DNA from: Takakia lepidozioides | Taxonomy: Eukaryota > Streptophyta > Takakiopsida > Takakiales > Takakiaceae | DNA: 64,000 nt | Direction of reading: 5' to 3' | Assembly (NCBI GenBank): GCA_030704615.1 | Contig: CM060731.1 | Coordinates: forward strand, 85,604,756-85,668,755 | Shown here: piece by piece, positions 1 through 13,589 of the stretch | How the letters are laid out: the number at the start of each line of letters is the position of its first letter | Position numbering within the stretch: the first letter of the stretch is position 1 | The notes under the pieces: model-generated | Told to the model about the DNA's origin: nothing | Database searches by the model: none | The model's input: only the letters and a program-made list of their open reading frames with translations | Position numbers and translations under genes: made by a program

Positions 1-1908
1 GCAACAGCCAGGTCAGACTGCAAAGGGAGCGAACACTAACCCAAACCTAAGTTCCACACTTACGCCATCTCAGATAGCAAGCATTGCTGGACTGCCCGGT
101 GTAGTAACACCTGAGCTCATAACATCCCTCATAGACCTTCTGCCGCATCATAGCCAGGCTGCAACTGACACTGATGCCACCTCGATACCTCCATCGGTTT
201 TTGCACAACACAACACACTCAGCAAGATCAACAACAATCTGGTTTCCATTTGCAGGCTTCAGATCCGGGCTTAACAATGTTAGTGAAGTGGAAGCCTAAT
301 ACCCCTAGAAACACATTGCAGAAAAAATGCAGCTGGAAAGTTCAACCCACAACCCAGATGTTATATGGTATAACGTTAACGAACCTAAAGCTCAAATAAT
401 CGTTCGTAGCCAACATTGATCTCATCCATTAGCACCTGCCATTCAGCCCCATCTTATAGTAAAGCTCTTGAAAAAGACACCGGTGGCTGCTATTCCTAAG
501 AGAGAAAAAAAATGTTTGATGCAAAACTGGGACATAAAGCATACACCCCAATATCACCCCATTGTGATATTGCACATAGTACATTTCCTTCGATGCCAAT
601 GGAAGAGAGAGTAGACACAATAGGGCCTCATGTTGGATACTCTTGCAGACCTTGGGGATGTGCTAGTTGTGTCTCTCCGATGGCAGCCCCAATGCCGACT
701 CATCCTTTAAAACTTCTGTGATGTATTCTTGGCGGGCCTCATTGGACTCCACTTTCACTGCTTGAAGGATGAGCTTATCTTCCTGCAACTGAACAGTCAA
801 AATCGTACCAACGGCCATCCATGTCTCTCATTGCCAGAGGCTGAAATACTTGAAAACATCTCTGGAACATACTGATGGCTGATGGAAGGCAAAGAAGAAT
901 GGAGGCAGGTATGGAGAAATATATGAAGAGGATGCCCAAAGGATTGGGGGCTTTTCCAAGGTTAATAAAAGGAAAAGTCTTCAGCTATATTTGTGACAAG
1001 AATGGTATTTTCTGAGCTGGTAGTCTTCTTCCCACTTGCAAAGTTAAAGCTACAGAGTGTCCAAGTGCAATCTATATTGAAAAATCAGCTTAATAGTTGA
1101 GGGGGCAAATGGGGGTCTAGATTCTTCAGGGTGGACGATTTTGGACTGGTATAATAGGTTGCAAGCCACCCCATTTAACAGAATTTCTAGAGATTCAGTA
1201 AACTCTGTAGCACTCCCCAAGAGACTGACATGGTAAATAAAGGCCCCCATGACCAATGCACCATGCACCAAGGCCCTCCACACCTCAGTTTGATTGGCAT
1301 AGTGAAACTAAAAGTTTTGATGCAGTGAAGGGCAGTCCCAGTGATAGTGGCAAGATTTCCATTGAAGGTGCAGATCAGGAGCAAGGGAAGAAAGCAACAA
1401 CTGCCTTCATTGGAGGAGAGAAAAAGAAGAAACCATGAGCAATTCCAGAAAAAATTCTCACCTTTGCGACTCAAGAAGGCATTTTGCTACACGCTTTTCT
1501 AGCTTCAAATCGTTGTGAACTCTGCAGGCACCAAGCAACACAGGTTTTGCAGGTTTCGCCTCATGGAGTCAAGCAGCTCCCACGGGCTCCGTCCACCATA
1601 GCCGCGGGGAAGACGGGCGGGAGGACGGGCGTGCGGCCCGAAAAACTTGTTTTTGCGCTCCTATTAACAAACTGTCGCGCGGCAGTTTGTTAGCAGCCAA
1701 GTGCGGCCGCCGTCCAGTTCCATGCCAGACCTGCTAGCTAACCGGCGCTAGCTGTAGCTAGTGGCCTGTTAGCTAACCGGCAGATGCGGCTGGGGCCTAA
1801 GGGTGGCTTTTATGGGTGCCCACTTGTGGCTGTGATAGGGTCTATTAGTTGATATGTACGTGCCCATAAATGGCCCAGATAAGGTACTTTGGCATGGGAA
1901 ATAATACC

Positions 1909-2508
1909 TCTCATTTTTTAATAATAGGGTCATGAATGCACGGGCGGGCCCCGCTAGTACGGCCCTTGGGGTGAGCTCATAAGCCCACCGCCCATTCCCC
2001 GGGTCGACCAAATTCAGAAATTTTTCTAAGTCCTTGTTCATCTACCGTGGCAGACCTTCTAGCGGACTGGGCAGACCCTCCAACATACCGACTCCAACCT
2101 TCTAGCAGACAGGCAGGCAGACCCTCCAGCAGACCGGCAGACCCTCCAAGCAGACCGAGCAAACTGGGCAAACCCCAGCTTGGACCCTCCAGCAGACCGG
2201 CAAACCCTTCGACAAAATATATATTTAATAACACATATTACTGCCACAGAACAACCTGACAAGATTTAAACACCACACCTTGTGTTTATTCTTCATTGCT
2301 CTTAATCACCACACTACCCACCACTTTCTACAAACCTTTGCAATAACTAATGCTTTATGTGCATATTGTGGCCCTAGCAGACCACCTTGCAGGCCAGACC
2401 AAGACTGGCCCGGTAGGGGCGCTCCTACCATCCGCGACCCCCTATGCCACACATGCGAGTACCCCGCCACAGGCGTGGGCATTCATGACCCTATTATCGT
2501 TAAATGAG
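1909..2508. repeat. Inverted-repeat pair, possible MITE/foldback remnant
   Basis: The arm at 1,909-1,941 and the reverse complement of 2,474-2,508 share about 28 of 33 bases, including the exact core AATAGGGTCATGAATGC. The arms enclose about 530 bp that contain a minisatellite. A related direct motif, GGCTRTGATAGGGTCT, lies just outside on both sides (about 1,829 and 2,531). This looks like a nonautonomous DNA transposon remnant. No transposase or clear target duplication is visible. Confidence 0.4.
2050..2211. repeat. Minisatellite of GCAGACCCTCC/AGCAGACCGG units
   Basis: Imperfect tandem units of about 11-22 bp built from CAGACCCTCC and AGCAGACCGG. Short open frames on both strands here are by-products of the periodicity. 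Confidence 0.6.
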
Positions 2509-3166
2509 AAGCGGGAAATATGGGGTCTTTGGCTATGATAGGGTCTTCTACCTAGCCGAGTTGAATGCTGTAAATGATCCAAACTCATTTCTTGTTTCTG
2601 GGTTTTTGTACACAGTACACTATGATGACAAGATAGGTTTTATTGCTAAAAATGAAACAACGCTCATTTTACACCTACAGAGATTCCATCCCCAGTGATC
2701 GCCACGTTTCTAGATTTCAGAGGAGGGTGCACATTTATAGAAACATGGGACCAATCGGGTGATGGTATGTTACTCCATGCGGTGCAGCATGTACATAATG
2801 TGTTGTGCTGTACAGGCATGGGATCCTGGTAACCGAGTTCTGGATACTATGACAAAATTACGGTAAGTAGGTTAAGAGGAGGTCAGAGTGAGCCGGTAGG
2901 TGTCAAGTATCCTCGCAGGCATATGCCGTGATGCTCTGAGGGATCGCTGCATCATCATGGCGCAATGATCGGATGAGTCATGCCTGGTACTTATGCACGG
3001 GGTGGTGAACCGCAAGATCGTACCAGATCGGCGCGCCAAATATGACCACGTGTCCGCACGACGTTCTGCCTGCGTTGGTCTGCTGCTTCTTGTCTGTGTT
3101 CTTCTTGCTTGCGTTTCAATGTCTGTTTCCATCTTTTATGCAACTAGTGGAGCGAGTGAGGGCAGC

Positions 3167-3192
3167 AGAGAGAAAGAGAGAGAGAGAGAGAC
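3167..3192. repeat. GA microsatellite
   Basis: A run of AG dinucleotides with one interruption, about 550 bp upstream of the PEPC start codon. GA tracts are common in plant leader and promoter regions, but nothing here proves a role. Confidence 0.8.
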
Positions 3193-3737
3193 ACAGGCTA
3201 GGTACTAAGGGAAAGAGAGTAGCATGCGAGAGTACCGATAGAGGAGAATTTGTGTGTGCCCCACCTCAAGAAAAAGACGGAGGGAGGAAGGATTGTGCCT
3301 TTGTGTAGGACAGAGAATCGCTGATTTCTCACGGCTTTTTTACTTACGGTCACCCTCGCCGTTTGATTTAGCAGCTCAGTGGACCCCATCAGCCTCCATC
3401 TAGGTTTTTGGCCGTTGCTATGTCCTTAGTTGCAATCTTGCGTACTCTCAGATTGAAAACCACTCGAGAGGCTCTAGCAGGCAGCTGGTAGGAACACACG
3501 CAGTTCACTGCTGATGTTTGCCTCCTGAGTTGCTCCTTTGACTGGGAATCTAATTAAACCAGCGGATTACATTATCCCACTTGCAGTCGTATTACATACA
3601 TAAAGTACGGAGGGGAGGAGGAGGGAGGGGGACCGTGACGTAGGAAGATAGAATAACTGGGTTTTTTCGAGCACACAGTAATTATAGGAAAGTGTACAGA
3701 ACAGTAGTATAAATTGGTAAGAGCACAAAGGTGCAAG

Positions 3738-6700
3738 ATGGCAATGTTACAGAAGATGGCGTCGATCGACGCGCAGATGCGGCTGCTTGTTCCGAAGAAG
3801 GTTTCGGAAGATGATAAACTCATAGAGTACGATGCGTTGCTGCTGGATCGTTTCCTTGATATTCTTGAGGATTTACATGGCGAAGATGTCAAAGAGACGG
3901 TAATTTCCGTCATCTGGACAGGGCGTAAGCCCAGGAAATCAGAGATATAATTTACCGGATGAAAACCGGAACAACGTTTACAAGGATGCAATTTCTGGAC
4001 CTCTCACATAGAGTTTGGTGTTAAGACGGACTGGTTTTACTTCTCACAGACCTCATGTGGTGGTGAAACATTTGCGGGATTGATACATTTTAGAACTGTC
4101 GTTTGCAGAGGCGAAGGGAGGAAAGCATATGAGTTTTGAAGCCATGTTTTGCATCCTTTGTGTTCAGTTGCATGTATGTTTGCAATTCGAGCTCATAGAA
4201 TGGACCCCGAATGAGGTACCTGTTTTAATATGAAACATTTGAGGGAACCCGCGGCTGTGTCACACGGACTGTTAAGCTCAGACATACATGATTGGGGTGG
4301 AATTCAGGCTACTGGTTCAAGGCTCTGTTTGTGTAGTACTGCTTTGCTCTGCCCCGAAATTTTACAATATACGCCTGATGAGTTCTCTTCGTAATGACAG
4401 ATTCAAAAGTGCTATGAGTTATCGGGGATGTATAGCAAGACTGAGGGTTGCGGGGACATGGAAAAGTTAGGCGAATTGGGAGAACTTCTGACCAGTTTGG
4501 ACCCAGGGGATTCCATTGTTGTAGCCAGTTCTTTCTCTCACATGCTCAACCTTGGAAATTTGGCTGAGGAAGTCCAAATTGCCTACCGACGGCGCGTGAC
4601 ACAATCCAAGAAAGGTGACATTGGAGATGAAAACAGTGCACTTACGGAGTCAGACATAGAGGAAACGTTCCGGCGTCTTGTGAATCAATTGGGGAAAACT
4701 CCTACTGAGATTTTTGATGCTCTGAAGAACCAGACCGTTGACTTGGTACTGACAGCGCATCCTACACAGTCAATCCGGCGATCTTTGCTTCAAAAGCATT
4801 CCCGGTATGATGATGTGGACCTTTTTCGTGGTCGTTATGGTTGTGATGATACATGATTAGAGACCAGATACTTGTGGATAGAACTGTGTAATTATTAGAA
4901 ACAAATCGCCCTGTCCTGCATCAACCAGAGAAATAACGAAGGGAGAGGCGCCTCAATTAGCCCCGGGTATCCTTAGCCATTCTGGAAACTTTGGAGAGAC
5001 CTCAAAACGAAAATAGGGGACCAAGGGTTGTAACGTTTCTTCAATGGTTGTGGTGGATAACAGCATTCGGAACTGCCTTTCACAACTGTACCAGCAAAAT
5101 ATTACCAGAGACGAGAAGCAGGAGTTGGATGAGGCCCTCTATCGGGAGGTTTGCCTTGCACATTCCTTTCTGATTTCTAAGCTGCAAGTTTAGAGAGGAA
5201 GCCTGGATGGCTTAGGGTTGTAGCTTGTGTGTGGAGTCTCTGGCCATAAGGGTAAAGTCAAGCAAAGTCCAAGAGTAAACATTTCTCTGTATTCTATCCG
5301 TACTAAATACTTGTGTCACAATGTATGTAATCTTTTATGTGAAAGTGCTACCTCAAGCTGTGTTACCTGGTACAGATTCAAGCTGCCTTCAGGACAGATG
5401 AAATCCGGCGCACGCCCCCAACACCCCAGGATGAAATGCGCGCAGGGATGAGCTACTTCCATGAAACTATTTGGAATGGATTGCCCAAATTTCTGCGGCG
5501 GGTGGATACTGCCCTTAAATCTATTGGTATTGATGAGCGACTGCCTCACAATGTGCCCCTTATTCAATTTTCCTCCTGGATGGGCGGCGACCGCGACGGT
5601 TAGTGTCTTCCTCCCCCTATTCTCTCTTTTGGGTATGCAACTCTGTCTGGCTTGGATATGTCTGGTCCAATTCAGCCAAACATCTTATATGTATCTCAAT
5701 CCCACTACACTCAGGCACTTGGATGTCTTGTTCAGCAGCTTATGTCAATGATGCCATTCTCCTCCCAAGCTTGCTTTGTGGTTGCAATAAGCAAGAACAT
5801 TTTAATTGCAAAGCTTCAGCTTTTTCTTACGCATTGCATCTGGGTAATCACCAGGAAATCCACGTGTTACACCGGAGGTGACGAGAGATGTGTGCTTGCT
5901 GGCAAGGCTGATGGCAGCCAATCTTTATTTTGCACAGATCGAAGATCTCATGTTTGAGGTTGGACAGCTATCATTTGAATCGATTATGGTTTCACAAATT
6001 CTCTGTTTTATCATTTAAGTTTAATTTTCATTATCTTTAGTTGGCTTGGCAAACAGCAAGAAGTTGTTCAAGATGCAATGACTTCCCTAGAATGCACATT
6101 AGATTGCAGAAAATACTTTGAGAGGACTTCTGGATTTGAGATTATCTCCTTCTGGCGGCTTGTGCAGTTGTCCATGTGGCGCTGCAGTGATGAGCTTCGA
6201 GCTAGGGTTGCCAAACTGGAGAGTCTCACACGGAAGGAGGCCAAGCATTACATAGGTACTGTTGCATTCAACTTGAATGCTTTGCTTGGTTCACTGCATG
6301 CCTTGGTTGATTTCCTAACTTCGGGGCTATCCTGGAAGAAATTGTATTGACATTCCTGAGGAGTGTGCACCACTGGCAAAACCTATTTTTGAGATGCTTA
6401 TATTGAAAGTCAAGGTGTTTGCACAACCATAAATTGGAGGCCAGCAAACTTTTTCAACAATGGGGTTTCTGATGTCTTATAATATATCAGTGGACAGATG
6501 TTTGATTGAATTTTCTGTGTAAGAAAGTAGACAGCTTCAGTTTATGGTTGATTGCAACAACAGGAGGGTATGAATGGCATTGAACGGGACTTGATTGCAG
6601 AGTTTTGGAAGTATATCCCACCAAATGAGCCATTCCGAGTTCTGCTTGGAGACATGCGTGATAAGCTCTATAATACCCGTGAGCGCATTCGGCAGGTGTT

Positions 6701-9700
6701 GGCTAATGGCAAGAGCGACATACCCGTGGAAGAAACATTTACAGATGCAGGACAGGTATTCATGTCCAACCTACTGCTCTGCATTGATGCAAACTTGTGT
6801 TTCTTTATGCTTACCCCATCTTTAAGAAAGACGAAAGTTTGTCTTTTCACTACTGTATAGAAGCATCTACAAGCAACTGCCACCTTTGGATACTTGTGGT
6901 TTGCAATCTTAATGTCAGAATACATTGGGCAGAGATTGTGGTGCCTCTTTCAAGAGTCCATCATGGATCAGTCTTGTTGTCTCCATCCAGCAGTGATTTA
7001 GAGAAAACATATTACAAACTAATCATGGATATTGTATTCTCTATCTCAAGTATTTGCCCCTCCCATAAATCCTGGTAGTCTCCAGCCGGTAGGAACCATG
7101 TGGAAACAATGGATTCAGGACCTGATCCGAGAGATGGCAATCCGTTGCCTCCTGATGTTTTATTTCGGGTGCTTGGCCTGGTTGAAGTAATTCCCCGAGC
7201 ATTTCTAGTGCTGGCACTCTGTGGACTTTTAGAATTGAAGTCCCACAGGTGGACTTTCTGGTGATGGCAACTTCATGACAGTGCCATCATACTTGAGGAT
7301 GACAATTTGGTGTGTGCATTGCAGATTCTTGAGCCCTTGGAGCTCTGTTACCGATCGCTATGTGAAACCGGTGACAAGACAATTGCAGATGGTAGCCTGT
7401 TGGACTTCATGCGTCAGGTATCATGCTTCGGTTTGAGCTTGGTGAAGCTGGATATTCGACAAGAATCTGAACGCCACACGGATGTGGTAGATGCCATCAC
7501 CACCCACCTTGGCATTGGGTCATACCGGGACTGGTCTGAGGAACAACGCCAGGTATGCATGCCATTGATGAATTATGTAAGAAGAAACAACATGCAGAAA
7601 GATTATATATGGGACCAGGTAGAACAACAAGAGAACCAGAAAGAGCATGTCAAAAAGAGGGAGAGTGAGAGAGGTTTTTGAGTGCTGGACTGTTGAAATA
7701 TTTGGATTGTTTTCAAAGTGAGTGCTACATTCAAGTTAATGCTAATTTTTATGGTGACTGAATTGGTGGTTCCAGGAATGGTTACTCTCTGAGCTTCGTG
7801 GTAAGCGGCCACTCTTTGGTGCAGACCTTCCCATGACAGAAGAAATAAAGGATGTTCTGGACACATTCCGAGTAGTTGCCGAGTTGCCATCGGATTGCTT
7901 TGGGGCCTATGTAATCTCCATGGCAACAGCTCCATCGGATGTCCTGGTAGTGGAGCTCCTGCAACGGGAGTGCTGGGTGATCAAGCCATTGCGTGTTGTG
8001 CCCTTGTTTGAGAAGCTAGCTGATTTGGAGTCTGCACCCGCAGCACTATCACGGCTCTTTTCAATCGATTGGTACTTGAACAGGATCAATGGAAAGCAGG
8101 AGGTAGAGACAAATGCACACACTCTCTCAATCTGTGCCATTTGTTTTGTCTCTCTAAGTAAGACTCTCTTCTCAATAGGACTCTCGGCTTGACAGACTGT
8201 TATTCACATTTCTGGAGATCATTTAGGAAAGCAGGACGACTCTGGGAAAGTTAGATATCTAGCTCTTTAGTGGCAGTTTACTGAACTATCAAGAAAGATA
8301 TAAATTCCTCCAAATCTGCGAACTTCTGGTAGCTTCTCTCCAATCACATCATTTGCTGAATGCCAACGTGATTCTTGTTGTCAGGTAATGATTGGGTACT
8401 CTGATTCGGGAAAAGATGCTGGTCGACTGTCAGCAGCATGGCAGATGTTTAAGGCTCAGGAAGACCTGGTGAAAGTTGCAAAACAATATGGTATAAAGTT
8501 GACGATGTTTCATGGACGTGGAGGCAGCGTGGGCAGGGGTGGGGGTCCCACCCATCTTGCAATATTGTCCCAACCACCGGATACAATTAATGGTTCTTTG
8601 CGCGTCACAATTCAAGGAGAAGTCATTGAGCAGTCTTTTGGGGAAGAGCACCTGTGTTTTCGGACGCTGCAGCGTTTCACAGCAGCCACTCTTGAGCATG
8701 GAATGCATCCTCCAATTGCCCCAAAGCCTGAATGGCGCACCTTGATGGACAGCATGGCTCTGACTGCGACTGAGGAGTATCGCTCAGTGGTGTTTAAGAA
8801 CCCAGATTTTGTGGCCTACTTTCGTGCGGTAAAATTCCCTAACTTCCACACTCATTTTTCTTTACGTGGATAATCGTCATTTGAATCTCTATTCACTCTT
8901 CCTCCAGTTGTAATACATTTGTTTGAAATATCTTATCATCTGGCTCATAAATGATTGGCCTGGTGTGTTGGGATGACAGTCAACTCCAGAGTTGGAGTAC
9001 GGGCGCATGAACATTGGCAGCCGGCCATCAAAAAGGAAACCCAGTGGGGGCATTGAGTCCTTGCGAGCGATTCCGTGGATCTTCGCTTGGACACAAACAC
9101 GCTTCCATCTTCCAGTGTGGCTTGGGCTTGGCGGCGCCCTCAAACATGCATTACAATCAAACCCAAGCAATATCTCAACGCTTCGCCGAATGTACAATCA
9201 GTGGCCATTTTTTCGTGTGACTATTGATCTTATTGAGATGGTGTTTGCCAAGGGTGACCCCCGCATTGCAGCACTATACGATCGTTTACTTGTTGTGGAC
9301 GAGTTGAGGCATTTAGGGGACGAATTGAGGCTCAAGTATGATGAAACCAAGGACCTAGTGTTACGGGTAGGACTTATATCTCCCTCCATTGTTGATTATA
9401 ATTCTCTATATCTCTGTCTTTGAGAAATGGTAGAAAAGAAAAATTGCATGGATTTTGCTAACCTGTAGGCACTATTTATAGTTTCAGACCTTGGGTATTT
9501 CTGTTCTTGCTCCGATATACTGGTGTACTAAAAGCACATTATACTCGAGTTCTCAGGTTGCAGGCCACGAGGATGTGTTGGCAGGGAATCCCACATTGAA
9601 GCAGCGGGTGAGATTGCGAGAACCCTACATCACGCCTCTCAATGTGCAGCAAGCATACACCCTGAAGAAAATGCGCGATGAAGGTTCACAATTCTGTGTG

Positions 9701-9850
9701 CGCCAAGGTGGTGAGCAAGTAGTCAACACAGGAAAGAGGGCAGCGGAGCTGGTGACTCTAAATACAACAACAGAGTACCCGCCTGGGCTAGAGGATACTC
9801 TCATCCTGACCATGAAGGGAATTGCTGCCGGCATGCAGAACACAGGATAA
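3738..9850 (+). CDS. PPC: Phosphoenolpyruvate carboxylase, plant type (966 aa, 12 coding exons)
   Basis: Carboxylates PEP with bicarbonate to oxaloacetate and phosphate in the cytosol; the family is a tetramer feeding anaplerotic and C4-acid metabolism. Exons: 3738-3899, 4401-4804, 5064-5148, 5376-5598, 5855-5958, 6168-6255, 6601-6755, 7325-7552, 7776-8102, 8385-8828, 8980-9366, 9557-9850. All introns are GT-AG and phases agree, giving 966 codons, the usual plant length, and the C-terminus QNTG. Visible motifs are TAHPTQS (His174), SDSGKD (Lys602), the glycine-rich [14 protein letters not shown] (from 634) and the N-terminal phosphorylation motif SIDAQ (Ser9). Ala776 (WIFAWTQ) and Arg886 (LKQR) match C3-type rather than C4-type enzymes, from recalled Flaveria 774/884 numbering. 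The residue before the basic position is Gln (QKMASIDAQ) where land-plant enzymes usually have an acidic one. The first in-frame ATG is used; Met3 or Met7 are alternatives. No break is seen. Confidence 0.97.
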
Positions 9851-11820
9851 AGGTTACACCATATATTTTTGCCATCCCCCTTCCACGATCCTCTCTTTTC
9901 ATTTCTTCCTCAAGGGAAGTAGAAAGATTCCATTGGCCCCTGTACTGATGTTATGTGTGACATCACTGAAATTTGCAGTCAGATGGGTTAGCAAGACCTG
10001 ATGACTGCTTTTGATGCTTTTGGTGCATCTTTCTTCCCTTGTTCTTACTATGGTCTTCCTGCCTCGCTCTTTCAGGACTACGGCAATTGCTGTTTCATGC
10101 TGCAAGAGATGGACCTGCCATTGCATAAAACCGCAGGGAGATGTCAGCTGAATTTTCCTTAATTGTGTGAGTTGTTGAGGAAATTTGTGACCAGTTATTT
10201 CACTTAACAGGTTCAGCAAATACCCAGTGGGGTGCTGTGCTCATCTAGGTGGCCCTGGGTCGTTTGTATATACAGGCAGTAGAATATTGATGGTTGGTTT
10301 GCGGCTTGTGGAGGTAGAATGGCTAGGTTAATCCTGAACACTTTGTACACTGGTAATGGCAGTCATTGCTCAAGTGACAAAGATACTCCTCTCAATTAAC
10401 TCTGTACTCAAACCAAGCAGGTGGGGTGGGCGCAAATGCTTTGCAGCTGGTGTAGTGAACATACTGTTTTACTTGGTCTGTGTGTGTATTTATGGAGAAG
10501 TCCTCGGTTGTCCATGTGCGGCAAGTACTTGTAGAGTTGAGTTTGAGGCAATGTTTCGCTATTTTGGGTTTGGTGGTGAGATCTTGGGTTGACCTAATAG
10601 ACCTGCGATGTCGAGGAGCCTTGTGATGATGGTAGCCTGCCGACATCTTGCAAATTTGGGAATATCTCCTGACTGAAGGTGACTATAATATATAGTTAGG
10701 TTCTCTGGACAAGTGCTCGACTGTCATATTGAATGAAGGGCACCTCTTGTATTTGTATCAGGCAAGCACTTCTGCGCATGTCATGTTAGTACAATGTTGA
10801 TAATCTATAATGCATCATTTCTCCTAACTACCATATTTTTCTGGAGTATTTCCAGCCTATTAATTAATTAATTAATTAATTAATTATATTTATTTTTAAG
10901 GACGGGGGGTTGATTTTATGGAGTGTAATGGGAATCCTAAAATCTGCATGGCTCTCTCTCTTTAATTATGCAATCCCCTGTAACCTGACTGTCGGTATGA
11001 CAACGGGCACTGGCCTTTGGTACACCCTGAATGGCCGGAGCTGGGGTATAGTTAAGTTAATGTCCAAAAGAGGTTGAACTGCAACTTTTAACTTCAGAAG
11101 TCGATATAAGTCTGAGCTGCTGTCAAGGCGACTCCAGGTAATGGTAATAAAGATGGAGACATTGTGAATGCTATCTAATGCTTGCTTACGGAGCCTACTA
11201 CTCGGTCCATCACAGGGTGGATGGATAATTGTTGGAACATTTTTCTGAAAGATAGCACCCTAGTCAACCCTTCACACATACAACAAGTCTAGGCATAGGA
11301 GAAAGTTATTTTGTTCTCATTTAGCTTTTGAAGGATGCTACTAAGGGCTGAAACCTCAGGTCCTCAAATGCATATTAAAATACTAATATCCTAGGGATTA
11401 AAGGGGGTGTGTGTAAAGGCCTTGGGACAAACACCAAAACCAAGAAACTTGAAATGAGGTGTAGGGCTCTATCACCTTCCATCATTCATTTTTCCCCCTC
11501 AACATTCAAGATTGATTCCGACAAAATGGTCACTATCGATCATTTGAAAAAAATCATATTTTAATGTTTTTATACTTGGTCCAGGGTCCAAGAGTTGGTC
11601 TTGCAAACTACATGGGTTCCTTTGTTGGTCCCTATACCGGCAATCTCCGCCATTATCAGCGCCATGTCATTCCTAACTTTCTTGGTCTTGGCTGGTAGTA
11701 TAAAGCCAATATGACCAAGAAAATGCCCTCGACCAATAGAATCATTGCATTTTGAGTTGGTCTTGGTCTTGGACCATAGCCCAAAGTGGCCTTAAGCGTC
11801 ATGTTCACCTTCTCATCTTA
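9851..11820. other. PEPC 3' flank, no gene seen
   Basis: This holds the PEPC 3' untranslated region and spacer. A TTAA tetranucleotide microsatellite lies at about 10,857-10,887. One AATAAA occurs at about 11,146, too far away to assign with confidence as the PEPC poly(A) signal. No coding potential is recognised. Confidence 0.5.
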
Positions 11821-11887
11821 TTACTTGGGCAAAGCTTGGTCCAGGTCAATACTGCCGAATATTGCAATATATGAGATTTGTTGATGT

Positions 11888-11915
11888 CCCCTCCCCTCCC
11901 CTCCCCTCCCCCCCC
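11888..11915. repeat. CCCTC microsatellite
   Basis: Five-base CCCTC units end in a C run. It lies just downstream (in transposase sense) of the hAT relic. Confidence 0.75.
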
Positions 11916-12067
11916 AAACACACCTCTTTGGAGACATTCTACAGCAGGGTCTGCAGATCTTTTCAGATCTGAAAACGAAGCAAAGTTGATGTGAAATTAT
12001 CATCAATAGAGTGTTTTAATGTACCACGGAGGATCCACATTACAATACATCTAATGTTACCAACTTC

Positions 12068-13130
12068 TTACCAGTTATTGAGGAGGCTGTACTTTGATTC
12101 ATGCCTCCTATATATTGTCAAATGGATGTGGTGTGTGCGGATGAACGATACAACGGTCTTCGCTCGCCACACAAATTGTTTCACCGACTGTTCTTTTCCC
12201 CAATCTTCCAAAATGAGATCAAGGATATGAACAACACAGCCTTGATAGTATATATGGGGATATCGTGCCAATAACATGTCTGCAGTGTTAGCGGCATTGT
12301 CTCTCATGTTAGCGGCATTGTCTGTGCATATTGCACGATTCTATCACTTCCAACCTATTCGATGAAGTCCGCCAATGATAACGTTCATCTTTCTTTTCGC
12401 CGCTAGTGTCCATCGATCCCAAGAACTGTTCCCCAGCTGGACATACGAGCATGACATTGAACAATGGTCTGTTTGTAACATAACTCCAACCATCGGCACA
12501 TATAGTGCTTCCATATTTTCTGAGAGACTCATCCGTCCTATCGTTGACCTTTTGGATAAGCTCTGTCATGGCGTCTTCTAGCAATCGCGGAGATTGTGAT
12601 AAGAAGGAGGCACGTATGTGGATTTGGACTCATAGGTTGCTCTAACGGCAGAAACAAATGTCGGAAGCCTTGCCACATTAAACAGTATGTTGGCCTCAAA
12701 GAAATATTACGCCCATTTTTTATCCAACTGTCTTTTCGCAAACAAATTATGGCCTTCATGCATAGATTGTTGTCGTAATCCTCTACTCCGTTGAAATGCA
12801 GGGGTACAAAGTGTGTTGAAGCAGGTGTTGCTCCGGGCACAACCCACTTATCCAAGAACACCTGAAACCTCACAAGAGTTTCCTTGACTACTAATCGGGG
12901 CATCTTGACGGGAAGATAGAGTGTTCTGCTCCAAGGTCGTGTCAAGATTCAGAAACATTGGAATATTGCCTCCACACTGGGCAAAGTGACTTTTTATCCG
13001 TATAGATGCTTTAGGGCATAAACCCACCCCGGGGCTCTTCCCACCTCTATAGCCGAGATGATGCAACAGTCGTTCCCTACGATAAGAAAGCTTCAGTAAA
13101 CATATGTTGCACTCAACACTGCCAGTGGCA
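12068..13130 (-). pseudogene. hAT-superfamily transposase relic (BED finger plus DUF659 domain)
   Basis: Transposase remains read on the minus strand. The N-terminal part (about 13,020-13,130) has a BED-finger-like CNIC followed by HHLGYRGGKSPGVGLCPKA. The middle (12,309-12,584) has the DUF659 signature: SLRKYGSTICADGW, then NRPLFNVMLVCPAGEQFLGS, then DTSGEKKDE. The next part (12,068-12,307) has the catalytic-core DNAAN and CVVHILDLILEDWGK. Frames shift around 12,345 and between 12,584 and 12,850. A short tandem duplication (GACAATGCCGCTAACA) sits at about 12,287-12,320. The C-terminal hAT dimerisation domain is missing. It is not functional as it stands. The terminal repeats of the element were not located. 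Confidence 0.85.
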
Positions 13131-13589
13131 CTGCTAGTGTTCGGGATTACCGTATATCAATGGCTTCATTCCTCCTTCAACTTCACCCAATATCCACTCC
13201 CCTAGTGATGTAAGCAAAAAAAAAACAGTGATCTATGAACTTGTGAATGTAGAGTGCAATGCGACAGCCCAACAGTTCTACACCAACCCAAGTGGGTCGA
13301 TGCACTATATAGTGTTGAGCTTATACACAATCTGTTGAAGTGACTTTGGTGGAAGCCACAACGGCAAAAAATACACACCCTCCTTTTGGGCTACACTCTC
13401 GTTCAATGGAAGAGAACATCCAAAGCAACCTCAAGTGTTTGCACAAAAAGACGTGAGGAGCTTGGTGACCCAGGTCCCTTATATATGCTCCAGGAAGGAT
13501 GAAAGTAAAATGAAAGTGAATTGAAAAAATGACCAACCAATAGTGCCCACCCGAAAAAGGCGGTACAACCATATTTGTTATAATTAAAA

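Larger units (their letters stand above)
1..3737. other. Upstream region with no recognised gene
   Basis: I see no coding exon I can support here. Open frames are short, and none resembles a known family. The stretch holds an inverted-repeat pair (1,909-2,508), a minisatellite (2,050-2,211) and a GA microsatellite (3,167-3,192). The last few hundred bases must include the 5' untranslated region and promoter of the PEPC gene. TATAAAT occurs at 3,708-3,714, but it is only 24 bases from the start codon, so it is unlikely to be the TATA box unless the leader is extremely short or spliced. Confidence 0.5.

Noticed and set aside
3708-3714. TATAAAT as PEPC core promoter
   Set aside because: Only 24 bp from the ATG, leaving no realistic leader; not listed as a promoter.
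3738-9850. C4-type PEPC
   Set aside because: The positions equivalent to the C4 Ser and Gly determinants are Ala776 and Arg886, as in C3 enzymes.
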